From NCBI RefSeq assembly GCF_029868855.1, contig NZ_JARWOV010000348.1, positions 1-49,569 of the forward strand: a stretch of 49,569 nt of DNA, given 5' to 3'. The translations under genes and the position numbers were made by a program. Positions within the stretch are counted from its first letter, which is position 1; each line of letters opens with the position of its first letter. Shown piece by piece: positions 23,964-32,089 of this stretch. The DNA is from Nocardia carnea. GTDB taxonomy: Bacteria > Actinomycetota > Actinomycetes > Mycobacteriales > Mycobacteriaceae. The notes beneath the pieces were generated by a model. It did no database searches. It had not been told where the DNA came from and saw only the letters and a program-made list of their open reading frames with translations.

Positions 23964-25004
23964 TTACGGCACGATCACCGCCCGCCCCCGCAGGGTTCCG
24001 GCGGCGAGCCGGCGGTAGGCTTCCGGCGCATCGTCGAGGGAAAACCGCTCGACCGCGATATCGAGAACGCCGTCGTGCGCCAGATCGATGAGTTCGATCA
24101 GTTCGGCGCGGGCACCCCAGTACGGCGCGGTCGCCGTGGCCTCGTACGGGCTCACGCCGAAACCGATCCGCGCGGCCGATGCGCCGTCACCGAGACCGAC
24201 GATCGTCACATCGGAATCCACGCCGGCCACCGCCATCGCCGTATCGATGGTCGGCTGGAAGCCGACGAAATCCAGGACCAGACTCGCCCCGGCCGGACCG
24301 GTGATCTTACGGACATTGCCCGCGGCGTTCGCATCGGAGAGCACAGCTTCGTGGGCGCCTACCGACCGCGCGAAATCGAGCTTCTCGTCGTTGACGTCCA
24401 ACGCGATGACACGCGTAGAAGTGAGATGCCGCAGCAACTGGATGGCGACATGGCCGAGGCCGCCGCTACCGATCACCACCGTCCAGGATCCCGGACGCAG
24501 TTTGCCCAGGGAACGTTTGATGGCGTGGTACGGGGTGAGGCCCGCATCGGTGAGCGGTACGGTGGCCACCGGATCGAGATCGCCGATCGGCACCAGGTGG
24601 CGTGGCGAATCGACGATCAGATATTCGGCAATGGCCCCCGGCGCGCCGAGCCCGGGCGGAAATATCCGCAGCTCGGCCGCGCGGGAACAGTAGTTCTCCA
24701 GGCCCTGCGCGCAGAACCAGCAGTTACCGCAACCCCACGGGCCGTAGACGATGACGTTGGTTCCGATATCGGCCCCCCGGACCCCGGCGCCGACAGCCAC
24801 GACCTCGCCGGCGCCCTCGTGCCCGAGGGTCAGTGGCAGTTCGATACCGAAGTTCTCCGGCGGGTTGTTCATGACGAAATCGTCGGAATGGCATACACCG
24901 GCCGCGGTCACCCGAAGCAGTACCTCGCCCGGGCCGGGTTCGGGTGTGGGAATTTCGCGGACCTCCGGTTCCGCACCGACTGCCACATGCTGCAGAGCCT
25001 TCAT
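23964..25004 (-). CDS. Zinc-dependent NAD(P)-linked alcohol dehydrogenase
   Basis: 346 aa medium-chain dehydrogenase. Catalytic zinc ligands are expected in GVCHSDDF and LGHEGAGEVV; the structural zinc lobe is GPWGCGNCWFCAQGLENYC; the Rossmann motif is VIGSGGLGHVAIQLL with an acidic residue (ALDVND) favouring NAD over NADP. It fits the class oxidising aromatic or aliphatic alcohols. It stands alone, 155 bp downstream of the TetR start. Because mycofactocin often serves NDMA-type zinc dehydrogenases, the link to mft was considered, but this protein looks like an ordinary exchangeable-NAD enzyme. Confidence 0.88.
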   Translation of the reverse strand: MKALQHVAVGAEPEVREIPTPEPGPGEVLLRVTAAGVCHSDDFVMNNPPENFGIELPLTLGHEGAGEVVAVGAGVRGADIGTNVIVYGPWGCGNCWFCAQGLENYCSRAAELRIFPPGLGAPGAIAEYLIVDSPRHLVPIGDLDPVATVPLTDAGLTPYHAIKRSLGKLRPGSWTVVIGSGGLGHVAIQLLRHLTSTRVIALDVNDEKLDFARSVGAHEAVLSDANAAGNVRKITGPAGASLVLDFVGFQPTIDTAMAVAGVDSDVTIVGLGDGASAARIGFGVSPYEATATAPYWGARAELIELIDLAHDGVLDIAVERFSLDDAPEAYRRLAAGTLRGRAVIVP

Positions 25005-25393
25005 AGCGTGCCTGTCCTCTCCTGAGCCGGACGACTGAGTGCGTACAGGTGGAGCGGGCCTTGCTTCTGGATCAGCTCGGTTCAGGCTAGTTCGCGCACC
25101 GGCCCGGGCGGCGCATTTTGCCGTTACCGAAGATCACCCCGCGGGGCCGGCGGCGCCGGTGCCCGGCCGGACTGCGGTTGAGGAAAGTATGCGGTGCCGT
25201 GCCTGGTTCTCGTCCGTTCGGAGCCGACTCGGCGACGCGGACGCGGACGCGCGGACCTGATGCGGGTGCGGCGCAATGACCCGGTCCGGCGGCCCTCGGC
25301 CCGGAACAGGTGGTCTCCGCAGCCGGCCGTCGACCGGTCAGCCGGCGCGGGTCATCGCCGGATGTGATCGGTCGGCCTGTGTTCCGGCGGCGG
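25005..25393. other. Intergenic region, no gene seen
   Basis: 389 bp between the end of the acetoacetyl-CoA synthetase gene and the start of the alcohol dehydrogenase gene, both on the minus strand. The only open frames are short and arginine/alanine-rich. It presumably holds the dehydrogenase promoter; no convincing operator or hairpin was found. Confidence 0.5.
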
Positions 25394-27337
25394 TCAGCGC
25401 CTGCCGGGTGGGCGGATACCGCTGTACCAGTCGAGCAGCGCGGGATCGTCGACCGCGCTGCGTTCCACCACCCGCTCCGGATCGGCGCCCTGGAACAGGC
25501 GTTTGATCGGCACCTCGAGCTTCTTGCCGGTGCGGGTGTGCGGTACGGCGGGTGCGGCCAGGATCTCGTCGGGGACGTGACGCGGTGAGACCTCGGTGCG
25601 GATCACCTCTTTGATCCGGTCACGTAGGTCGTCGGTGAGTTCGGTGCCGGGGGCGAGTACCACGAACAGCGGCATCCAATAGCCGCCGTCGGGCTGTTCC
25701 GCGCCGATCACCAGGGCTTCGCTGACCTCGGGCAGTCGTTCCACCGCCTGATAGATATCGGCGCTGCCCATCCGGATACCGTGGCGGTTGAGCGTGGAAT
25801 CGGAGCGGCCGTGGACGATTACGCTGCCGTGGCCGGTCAGGGTGATCCAATCGCCGTGGCGCCATACGCCGGGGTAGGTGTCGAAGTAGGCGTCGTGGTA
25901 GCGGGTGCCGTCGGGGTCGCGCCAGAAACGGATCGGCATGGACGGCATGGGAGCCGTGACCACCAGTTCGCCGACCTCGTCGCGTACCGGTTGCCCCGCC
26001 TCGTCGTAGGCGTCCAGCGCGACCCCCAGGTACGGCGCCGACAGCTCGCCCGGCCATACCGGGACCGTGCGCACCCCACCGGCGAACGCCGACACCACAT
26101 CGGTGCCGCCGCTGATGGAGGCCACCGGGACCCCACCGGCGTTCTCGTGCAACCACAGCGAGGAGGCGGGCGGTAGCGAGGAACCGGTGATTCCGATGAG
26201 TCGCAGCGCCGACAGGTCGTGATCGGTCGCCGGTACCGAACCTGCTTTCATACAACCCAGGACGTAGCCCGGGCTGGTGCCGAGCACGGTGGTGCCGGTG
26301 CGGGCCGCGATCTCCCACAGGGTGTCGGGCCGCGGATGGGCGGGACTGCCGTCGTAGCAGACGATGGTGGCGCCGGTGAGCAGGCCGGCGATCTGGAAGT
26401 TCCACATCATCCAGCTCGGGCTGGTGTACCAGAGGAAGGTGTCGTCGAGTCCGATATCGGATTGCAGGGCAACGGCTTTGAGATGTTCCAGCACGACGCC
26501 GCCGTGTCCGTGCACGATTCCCTTGGGCAGCCCGGTGGTGCCGGAGGAGAAGACGATCCACAGGGGGTGCTCGAAGGAGACCGTTTCGGTCTCGGGCAGG
26601 GTGTGCCCCGCCGGGTCGGCGGCCACCGGCCACGGTGTGCTGTCGGGGATCTCGATCCCCAGCCGGGAGACCACGACGGTGGCGCGCAGGGAACCCAGCC
26701 CGGTGCGCAGCGCGGCGATATCGGCGCTCTTGTCGTGCGCCTTACCGCCGTAACGGTAGCCGTCGGCGGTGACCAGCACCGTAGGCTCCAGCTGGCCCAG
26801 CCGGTCCAGGGCGGCCTTGGCGGAATAGTCCTGACCGCAGGCGCTCCACACGGCGCCGACCGCGGCGGTGCCCAGGAAGGCGATCACGGTCTCGGTGATA
26901 TTCGGCAGGTAACCGATCACCCGGTCGCCGGGCCGGACCCCCAGCGCACGCAGCGAACGGGCGAAGGCGGCAACCCCGGCGAGCAGTTCGGCCCAGGAGG
27001 TTTCGGTGACTTCCCCGGTGCCCTCGGTGACCTGCAGTATCGCCGGCCGGTCGGTGCGGGCCTGCGCGACGATCCGGTCCACGTAGTTCAGGGTGGTTCC
27101 GGGAAACCATTGCGCCCCCGGCATATCGGGCCGGCCGAGCACCTCGTCCCCGACGGGGCCCAGATCGAAGTAATCCCACAGCGCCGCCCAGAAATCGGCG
27201 AGATGGTCCACCGACCACCGCCACAGGGCGTGATAGTCCGGTAGCTCGGCGCCGGTCCGCGTCTCGACGAAGCGGGCGAAATCCGTGACCCGGGCGTCGG
27301 CGATATCCCGTGCGCTGGGTACCCACTGTGGTTGCAC
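25394..27337 (-). CDS. aacS: Acetoacetyl-CoA synthetase
   Basis: 647 aa adenylate-forming ligase converting acetoacetate, ATP and CoA to acetoacetyl-CoA. Length and the N-terminal WSVDHLADFWAALWDYFDL region match the acetoacetate-CoA ligase family. ATP-binding motif WIVFSSGTTGLPKGIVHGHG, then LWYTSPSWMMWN, YRTGD-like GVWRHGDWI, and the C-terminal lysine in RTGKKLEVPIK. The GTG at 27337 is chosen because caggagg lies upstream; the longer frame to 27475 runs into citE. It ends the leucine operon, activating the acetoacetate released by the lyase, a step done by a CoA-transferase (scoA/scoB) in the equivalent mycobacterial cluster. Confidence 0.88.
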   Translation of the reverse strand: MQPQWVPSARDIADARVTDFARFVETRTGAELPDYHALWRWSVDHLADFWAALWDYFDLGPVGDEVLGRPDMPGAQWFPGTTLNYVDRIVAQARTDRPAILQVTEGTGEVTETSWAELLAGVAAFARSLRALGVRPGDRVIGYLPNITETVIAFLGTAAVGAVWSACGQDYSAKAALDRLGQLEPTVLVTADGYRYGGKAHDKSADIAALRTGLGSLRATVVVSRLGIEIPDSTPWPVAADPAGHTLPETETVSFEHPLWIVFSSGTTGLPKGIVHGHGGVVLEHLKAVALQSDIGLDDTFLWYTSPSWMMWNFQIAGLLTGATIVCYDGSPAHPRPDTLWEIAARTGTTVLGTSPGYVLGCMKAGSVPATDHDLSALRLIGITGSSLPPASSLWLHENAGGVPVASISGGTDVVSAFAGGVRTVPVWPGELSAPYLGVALDAYDEAGQPVRDEVGELVVTAPMPSMPIRFWRDPDGTRYHDAYFDTYPGVWRHGDWITLTGHGSVIVHGRSDSTLNRHGIRMGSADIYQAVERLPEVSEALVIGAEQPDGGYWMPLFVVLAPGTELTDDLRDRIKEVIRTEVSPRHVPDEILAAPAVPHTRTGKKLEVPIKRLFQGADPERVVERSAVDDPALLDWYSGIRPPGRR

Positions 27338-27342
27338 CGGTT

Positions 27343-28182
27343 TCAACCTCCTGTTTTTCCGGCCCGCTGGAGGATCTGTTCGGCGTGGCGGAGTAGTGGG
27401 GCGTCCACCATGCGTCCCTCGTAGGTGAAGACGCCGCGGTGGTTCGGGGCGGCGGCGAGGACACTCTGCGCCCACGCGACCTCATCCTCGGAGGGAGCGT
27501 AGGCGGCGCGGATCACCGGGATCTGCGCGGGATGTATGGCGACCTTGATATCGAAACCCACCGCGACCGCGTCTTCGGCTTCGGCGCGCAGACCGTCCAG
27601 GTCACGGATGTTCAGGTACACCATGTCCAGGGCGAGCCGCCGATACGCCTTGGCGGCGAGCAATCCGGTGCTGCGCAGGTGAAGCGCCACATCCCGGTAG
27701 CTGCCGTCGGGGCGCCGGGTACCGGTACCGCCCATCGCGGCGACGAGATCCTCGACACCGCACATCACGCCCAGGGTGCCGGGCGCGGCGGCTATCGATT
27801 CGATGGCCAGCGCGCCCGCGGGGGATTCGATGAGTGCGAAGACCCCGTAGCCGGTGAGACCGCTGACCTGTTCGGCGGATTCGGTTTTCGGCAGCATGAT
27901 CAACCGGTATTCGGTGCTGCGCAGGGCCTGTAGGTCCAGGTCGTGGTCGGCGGTGCCGGCCGGGTTGACCCGCACCACGGTGGTGGCCGGGTCGAGCGGG
28001 GTTTCGGTGAGTGCCTTGCGAGCGGCCGGTTTGTCGGCCGGTGCGACACCGTCCTCGAGGTCGAGGATCACCACGTCCGCGGCGTCGGCGGCCTTGCGGT
28101 AGCGCTCGGGACGGTCGGCCGGGCAGAACAGCCACGCCGGGCCGGCGGACTCCCAGGGGGTGGGTGCGGGTCGATCGGTCAT
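27343..28182 (-). CDS. citE: CitE-like beta-hydroxyacyl-CoA lyase (HpcH/HpaI family)
   Basis: 279 aa. TIM-barrel lyase with LFCPADRPERYRKA, the metal-binding acid in VVILDLEDGVAPADK, VRVNPAG, the ALIESPAG motif and MCGVEDLVAAMGG. The Mycobacterium tuberculosis homologue Rv2498c has been reported to cleave citramalyl-CoA and HMG-type CoA esters, linking leucine and itaconate breakdown. The position after the MaoC hydratase and before acetoacetyl-CoA synthetase fits cleavage of 3-hydroxy-3-methylglutaryl-CoA. Ribosome site caggaggaa precedes ATG 28182. It lacks citrate lyase partners CitD/CitF. Confidence 0.88.
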   Translation of the reverse strand: MTDRPAPTPWESAGPAWLFCPADRPERYRKAADAADVVILDLEDGVAPADKPAARKALTETPLDPATTVVRVNPAGTADHDLDLQALRSTEYRLIMLPKTESAEQVSGLTGYGVFALIESPAGALAIESIAAAPGTLGVMCGVEDLVAAMGGTGTRRPDGSYRDVALHLRSTGLLAAKAYRRLALDMVYLNIRDLDGLRAEAEDAVAVGFDIKVAIHPAQIPVIRAAYAPSEDEVAWAQSVLAAAPNHRGVFTYEGRMVDAPLLRHAEQILQRAGKTGG

Positions 28183-28225
28183 CGGGCTTTCCTCCTGCGT
28201 GTGCCGGCCACGGCGGTGCCCGGTT

Positions 28226-28756
28226 TCACGCCTTCTCCGCTGGACGCATCCGGATCATGGCGTGCCGGACGGCGATACCCACGATGGTGCCGTGCTGGTT
28301 GCGCGCCACATGCCGGAAGGTGACCACACCCTGGCCGGGTCGGCTCTGCGATTCCCGCTTCTTCAGAACCACGGTTTCGACATAGATCGTGTCGCCGTGG
28401 AACAGCGGCGCCGGGAACTTCACATCCTCGAAGCCGAGGTTGGCGACCGTGGTGCCCTGGGTGAGATGCGCGACCGCCAGCCCGACCATGGTGCCCAGGG
28501 TGAACAGCGAGTTCACCAGCCGCTCGTGGAACGGTTCCTGGGCGTCGCTGTAGGCCTTGTCGATGTGCAGGCCCTGGTTGTTCATGGTCAGGGTGCTGAA
28601 CAGCACATTGTCGGTTTCGGTCATGGTGCGGCCGGGCCGGTGCTCGTAGAGCACACCGGTTTCCAGTTCCTCGAACCACAGACCGGACTGTACGACCCTT
28701 TTCAGGCCGGTGGTGTCGTGCTCGACATTTTTGGTGATCTTGTCCTCGCCGCTCAC
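28226..28756 (-). CDS. MaoC-family hotdog dehydratase/hydratase
   Basis: 176 aa, single MaoC domain. Features include PGRTMTETDNVLFSTLT, the active-site region FHERLVNSLFTLGTMVGLAVA, and FHGDTIYVETVVLKKRES. Homologous to Rv2499c, located at the same place in the mycobacterial accD1/accA1/fadE19/citE cluster. The probable job is hydration of 3-methylglutaconyl-CoA to HMG-CoA, inferred from context rather than from residue evidence. It overlaps the acyl-CoA dehydrogenase gene by 4 bp (ATGA). Confidence 0.85.
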   Translation of the reverse strand: MSGEDKITKNVEHDTTGLKRVVQSGLWFEELETGVLYEHRPGRTMTETDNVLFSTLTMNNQGLHIDKAYSDAQEPFHERLVNSLFTLGTMVGLAVAHLTQGTTVANLGFEDVKFPAPLFHGDTIYVETVVLKKRESQSRPGQGVVTFRHVARNQHGTIVGIAVRHAMIRMRPAEKA

Positions 28757-29913
28757 AGCCCGAGCTCCCGTCCGATCAGCATCAGTTGTACTTCCGTGGT
28801 GCCCTCGCCGATTTCCAGGATCTTGCTGTCGCGGTAGTGGCGGGCCACCGGGTACTCGTTCATGAACCCGTAGCCGCCGAAGATCTGGGTGGCATCCCGG
28901 GCGTTGTCCATCGCGGCCTCGCTGGCGACGAGTTTGGCGATGGAAGCCTGCTTCTTGAAGGGCTTCCCGGAAAGCATGAGCGCTGCGGCGTCGTAGTAGG
29001 CGGTGCGAGCGGTATGCGCGCGCGCCTCCATCCGGGCGATTTTGAAGGCGATGGCCTGGTTGCTGCCGATCGTCTTGCCGAACGCCTCGCGTTCACCGGC
29101 GTAGCGCACGCATTCGTCCACACACCCCTGAGCGGCGCCGACCGAGAGCGCGGCGATGGCGATCCGGCCTTCGTCGAGGATGCGCAGGAAGTTGGCATAG
29201 CCTCGCCCGCGTTCGCCGAGCAGGTTCTCCTTGGGCACCCGGACATCGGTGAAGGTGAGCGGATGGGTGTCCGAAGCGTTCCAGCCGACCTTGTTGTAGG
29301 CGGGTTCGGCGGTGAAACCGGGGGTGCCGGCGGGCACCAGGATGGTGGAGATCTCCTTTTTGCCGCCGGTCTGCCCGGTCACCGCGGTCACGGTCACCAG
29401 GGCGGTGATATCGGTACCGGAATTGGTGATGAACTGCTTGTTGCCGTTGATGATCCAGCTGTCGCCGTCCTCGACGGCGGTGGTGCGGGTGCCCCCGGCG
29501 TCGCTGCCCGCGCCGGGTTCGGTGAGGCCGAACGCGCCGAGACTCTCCCCACTGGCGAGCCGCGGCAGCCACTCCTGCTTCTGTTTCTCGTCACCGAACC
29601 GGTAGATCGGCATGGCACCGAGCGAGACCCCGGCCTCCAGGGTGATGGCGACGCTCTGATCGATCTTGCCGAGTTCCTCCAGGGCCAGGCACAGCGCGAA
29701 ATAGTCGCCGCCCATCCCGCCGTACTCCTCGGGGAACGGCAGCCCGAACAGGCCCATCTTCGCCATTCCCGCGACGACCTCGTACGGGAAACTGTGTTCG
29801 GCATCGTGTTTCGCCGCCACGGGCGCGACCACCTGGTTCGCGAAATCCCGCACGGTGAGCGCGAGGTCGCGGTAGTGGTCGGGCAGGGTGCCGGTGGACA
29901 GGAAATCGCTCAC
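28753..29913 (-). CDS. Acyl-CoA dehydrogenase, FadE19-like
   Basis: 386 aa flavoprotein that introduces a 2,3 double bond into a short branched acyl-CoA. Domains: N-terminal helical, middle beta with AFGLTEPGAGSDAGG and WIINGNKQFITNSG, and C-terminal helical with QIFGGYGFMNEYPVARHYRDSK. Near the end GEGTTEVQ places a glutamate where MCAD has its catalytic base; isovaleryl-CoA dehydrogenases usually carry alanine or glycine there and use another glutamate, so strict isovaleryl specificity is not supported. GTG 29913, preceded by agaagagg, is chosen over an upstream ATG at 30012 inside accA1. Confidence 0.88.
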   Translation of the reverse strand: MSDFLSTGTLPDHYRDLALTVRDFANQVVAPVAAKHDAEHSFPYEVVAGMAKMGLFGLPFPEEYGGMGGDYFALCLALEELGKIDQSVAITLEAGVSLGAMPIYRFGDEKQKQEWLPRLASGESLGAFGLTEPGAGSDAGGTRTTAVEDGDSWIINGNKQFITNSGTDITALVTVTAVTGQTGGKKEISTILVPAGTPGFTAEPAYNKVGWNASDTHPLTFTDVRVPKENLLGERGRGYANFLRILDEGRIAIAALSVGAAQGCVDECVRYAGEREAFGKTIGSNQAIAFKIARMEARAHTARTAYYDAAALMLSGKPFKKQASIAKLVASEAAMDNARDATQIFGGYGFMNEYPVARHYRDSKILEIGEGTTEVQLMLIGRELGL

Positions 29914-29995
29914 CTTTGCCTCTTCTCGTTCTCGGAGTGGTACAGGGACGCCGTGTCGTCCGGCTTCGGCCCGGTGGGCGTCGATCTCGTCGGGA

Positions 29996-32089
29996 TCATT
30001 CGGGATCGGCACCGATGCTTTCGGCGGAACGCGCGGGTCCCGCGGGTTCGCCGGCCGCGGCCTCGACGTGGACCCGGGCGAGTACCTCGTCGAGTCGCAC
30101 CGAAGTGCCGGCTGCCACCAGGATCTCGACCGTCCCGGGGAGGGGAGCGGTGAGCGAATGTTCCATTTTCATCGCCTCGACCACCAGGATCGGATCGCCG
30201 GCCGCCACCGTGGCGCCGGTCTCCGCGGCGACCGCGAGCACGGTTCCGGGCATCGGGCTGCGGATCTCGGCATCGTGCACCGCGGCGGCGTCGGCCCGGA
30301 CGGACTCCTCGGCCAGTTCCCGCACCGCGGCAACCCCGCCCGGCCCGGCCACCCAGAGGAGGCCGGCCGATTCCGCGACCCGGTAACTGCGCCGCAGCCC
30401 GTCGAGGGTGAGGGTGAGGGTGCGGACGGAATCGCCGGAATCCTGCCCTGCGTCGGCCCGGGCGAGTTCCGCGGTCAGCGGTACCGATGCGGCGTCCTCT
30501 ACACGCAGTTCGGCCGCATCCGGGGTGCCCGTGAGATAGACGTGCACCGTGCGATCGCCGCCGGCCAGCCGGACCCGGATCGGTGCGGCCGTCCCGACAC
30601 GCCACCCGGTCGGGAAGGACCACGGGTCGGCCGGTCCCTGCGGCCACTGCCGCAGCCAGCGGTATACGGCGGCAGCCGCGAAAACTTCGTCGGGCACCGG
30701 TTCCGGCGTGAAATCGCCGGCCCGCCGGTCCAGGAGCGCGGTATCCAGGCGACCCGCTACCACCTCGGGGTCGGCCAGCAGGAAACGCAGGAAATCGGTA
30801 TTGGTACGCACTCCGAGCACCACCGTCTCGGCGAGCGCCCGGTCCAGCGCGGCCAGTGCGGCGGCGCGGTCGGGGCCGTGCGCGATGACCTTCGCGAGCA
30901 TCGGGTCGTAATCGCTGCCCACCACCGTGCCCACGGCGAGCCCGGAGTCCACTCGCACACCCGGTCCCGCCGGCTCCCGGAGATCGAGAACGGTGCCACC
31001 GGTCGGTAGGAAACCGCGGCCCGGATCCTCGGCGTACACCCGTGCCTCGACCGCGTGGCCGTGTAAACGGATATCGTCCTGCTGCAGGCGGATCCGCTGC
31101 CCGGCGGCGATCCGGACCTGGCATTCCACCAGGTCGAACCCGGTGACCAGCTCGGTCACCGGATGTTCCACCTGCAGGCGGGTGTTCATCTCCATGAAGA
31201 AGAACTCGTCCGGGCGGTCGGCGGAGACGATGAACTCGACTGTGCCCGCGCCCACGTAGTCGACGCTGCGGGCGGTGGCACAGGCTGCGGCACCGATCCG
31301 GGCACGGGTCTCGGCGTCCAGCAACGGTGAAGGCGCTTCCTCGATCACCTTCTGATGCCGGCGCTGCAGACTGCATTCCCGTTCACCCAGATGCAGCACG
31401 GTGCCGTGCGTATCGGCCAGGACCTGCACCTCGATATGCCGCGGACGGGTCACGAACCGTTCCAGGAACAGGGTGTCGTCGCCGAACGAGGCCGCGGCCT
31501 CCCGGCGGGCACTGACCAGGGCACCCGGCAGGTCGGCGGGGTCGTCGACGCGCCGCATACCTTTCCCGCCACCGCCCGCGGACGGTTTGACCAGTACCGG
31601 GTAGCCGATATCGGCGGCAGCGGCGATGAGTGCGGCATCGGACAGGCCGGGTTCGGCGATGCCCGGCACCACCGGCACACCCGAGGCGGCCACCGTGGTC
31701 TTCGCGGTGATCTTGTCGCCCATGATCTCGATCGCCTTGGCGGGCGGTCCGAGGAAAACGATCCCGGCGGCATCCAGTGCGGCAGCGAAAGTGGCGTTCT
31801 CGGAAAGAAATCCGTACCCGGGGTGGACGGCCTGAGCGCCGGTGCGGCGGGCGGCGTCCACGATGCGGTCGATGTTCAGGTAGCTCTCGCGGGCGGCGGC
31901 GGGTCCCAGCCGGACCGCGATATCCGCGACCTGCACGTGCGCCGCGTGCTCGTCGGCGTCGCTGTACACGGCCACCGAGCGCAAACCCATGGCGCGCAGG
32001 GTGCGGATCACGCGTACGGCGATCTCACCGCGATTGGCCACCAGCACGGTGTCGAACGGGAGCGGATGGTTGTTGTTCAGCACGGTCAT
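29996..32089 (-). CDS. accA1: Acyl-CoA carboxylase alpha chain (biotin carboxylase + carrier), AccA1-like
   Basis: 697 aa. Biotin carboxylase domain from residue about 8 (DTVLVANRGEIAVRVIRT), with the ATP-grasp glycine motif GGGGKGMRRVDD and catalytic region FFMEMNTRLQVEHPVTE. A middle linker and BT-like domain precede the C-terminal biotinyl domain with VVEAMKMEHS, biotin on K641. With AccD1 it forms a 3-methylcrotonyl-CoA carboxylase-type enzyme. Its ATG shares a base with the accD1 stop (TGATG). A longer open frame to 32491 is inside accD1 and is rejected. Confidence 0.92.
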   Translation of the reverse strand: MTVLNNNHPLPFDTVLVANRGEIAVRVIRTLRAMGLRSVAVYSDADEHAAHVQVADIAVRLGPAAARESYLNIDRIVDAARRTGAQAVHPGYGFLSENATFAAALDAAGIVFLGPPAKAIEIMGDKITAKTTVAASGVPVVPGIAEPGLSDAALIAAAADIGYPVLVKPSAGGGGKGMRRVDDPADLPGALVSARREAAASFGDDTLFLERFVTRPRHIEVQVLADTHGTVLHLGERECSLQRRHQKVIEEAPSPLLDAETRARIGAAACATARSVDYVGAGTVEFIVSADRPDEFFFMEMNTRLQVEHPVTELVTGFDLVECQVRIAAGQRIRLQQDDIRLHGHAVEARVYAEDPGRGFLPTGGTVLDLREPAGPGVRVDSGLAVGTVVGSDYDPMLAKVIAHGPDRAAALAALDRALAETVVLGVRTNTDFLRFLLADPEVVAGRLDTALLDRRAGDFTPEPVPDEVFAAAAVYRWLRQWPQGPADPWSFPTGWRVGTAAPIRVRLAGGDRTVHVYLTGTPDAAELRVEDAASVPLTAELARADAGQDSGDSVRTLTLTLDGLRRSYRVAESAGLLWVAGPGGVAAVRELAEESVRADAAAVHDAEIRSPMPGTVLAVAAETGATVAAGDPILVVEAMKMEHSLTAPLPGTVEILVAAGTSVRLDEVLARVHVEAAAGEPAGPARSAESIGADPE

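Noticed and set aside
23964..25004. Alcohol dehydrogenase as a mycofactocin-dependent (non-exchangeable NAD) enzyme
   Set aside because: It reads as an ordinary zinc NAD dehydrogenase and is about 17 kb from the mft genes; nothing in the sequence indicates a buried cofactor.
29914..30012. N-terminal extension of the acyl-CoA dehydrogenase
   Set aside because: It would run into accA1 and lacks a ribosome site, while GTG 29913 is well placed and matches family length.
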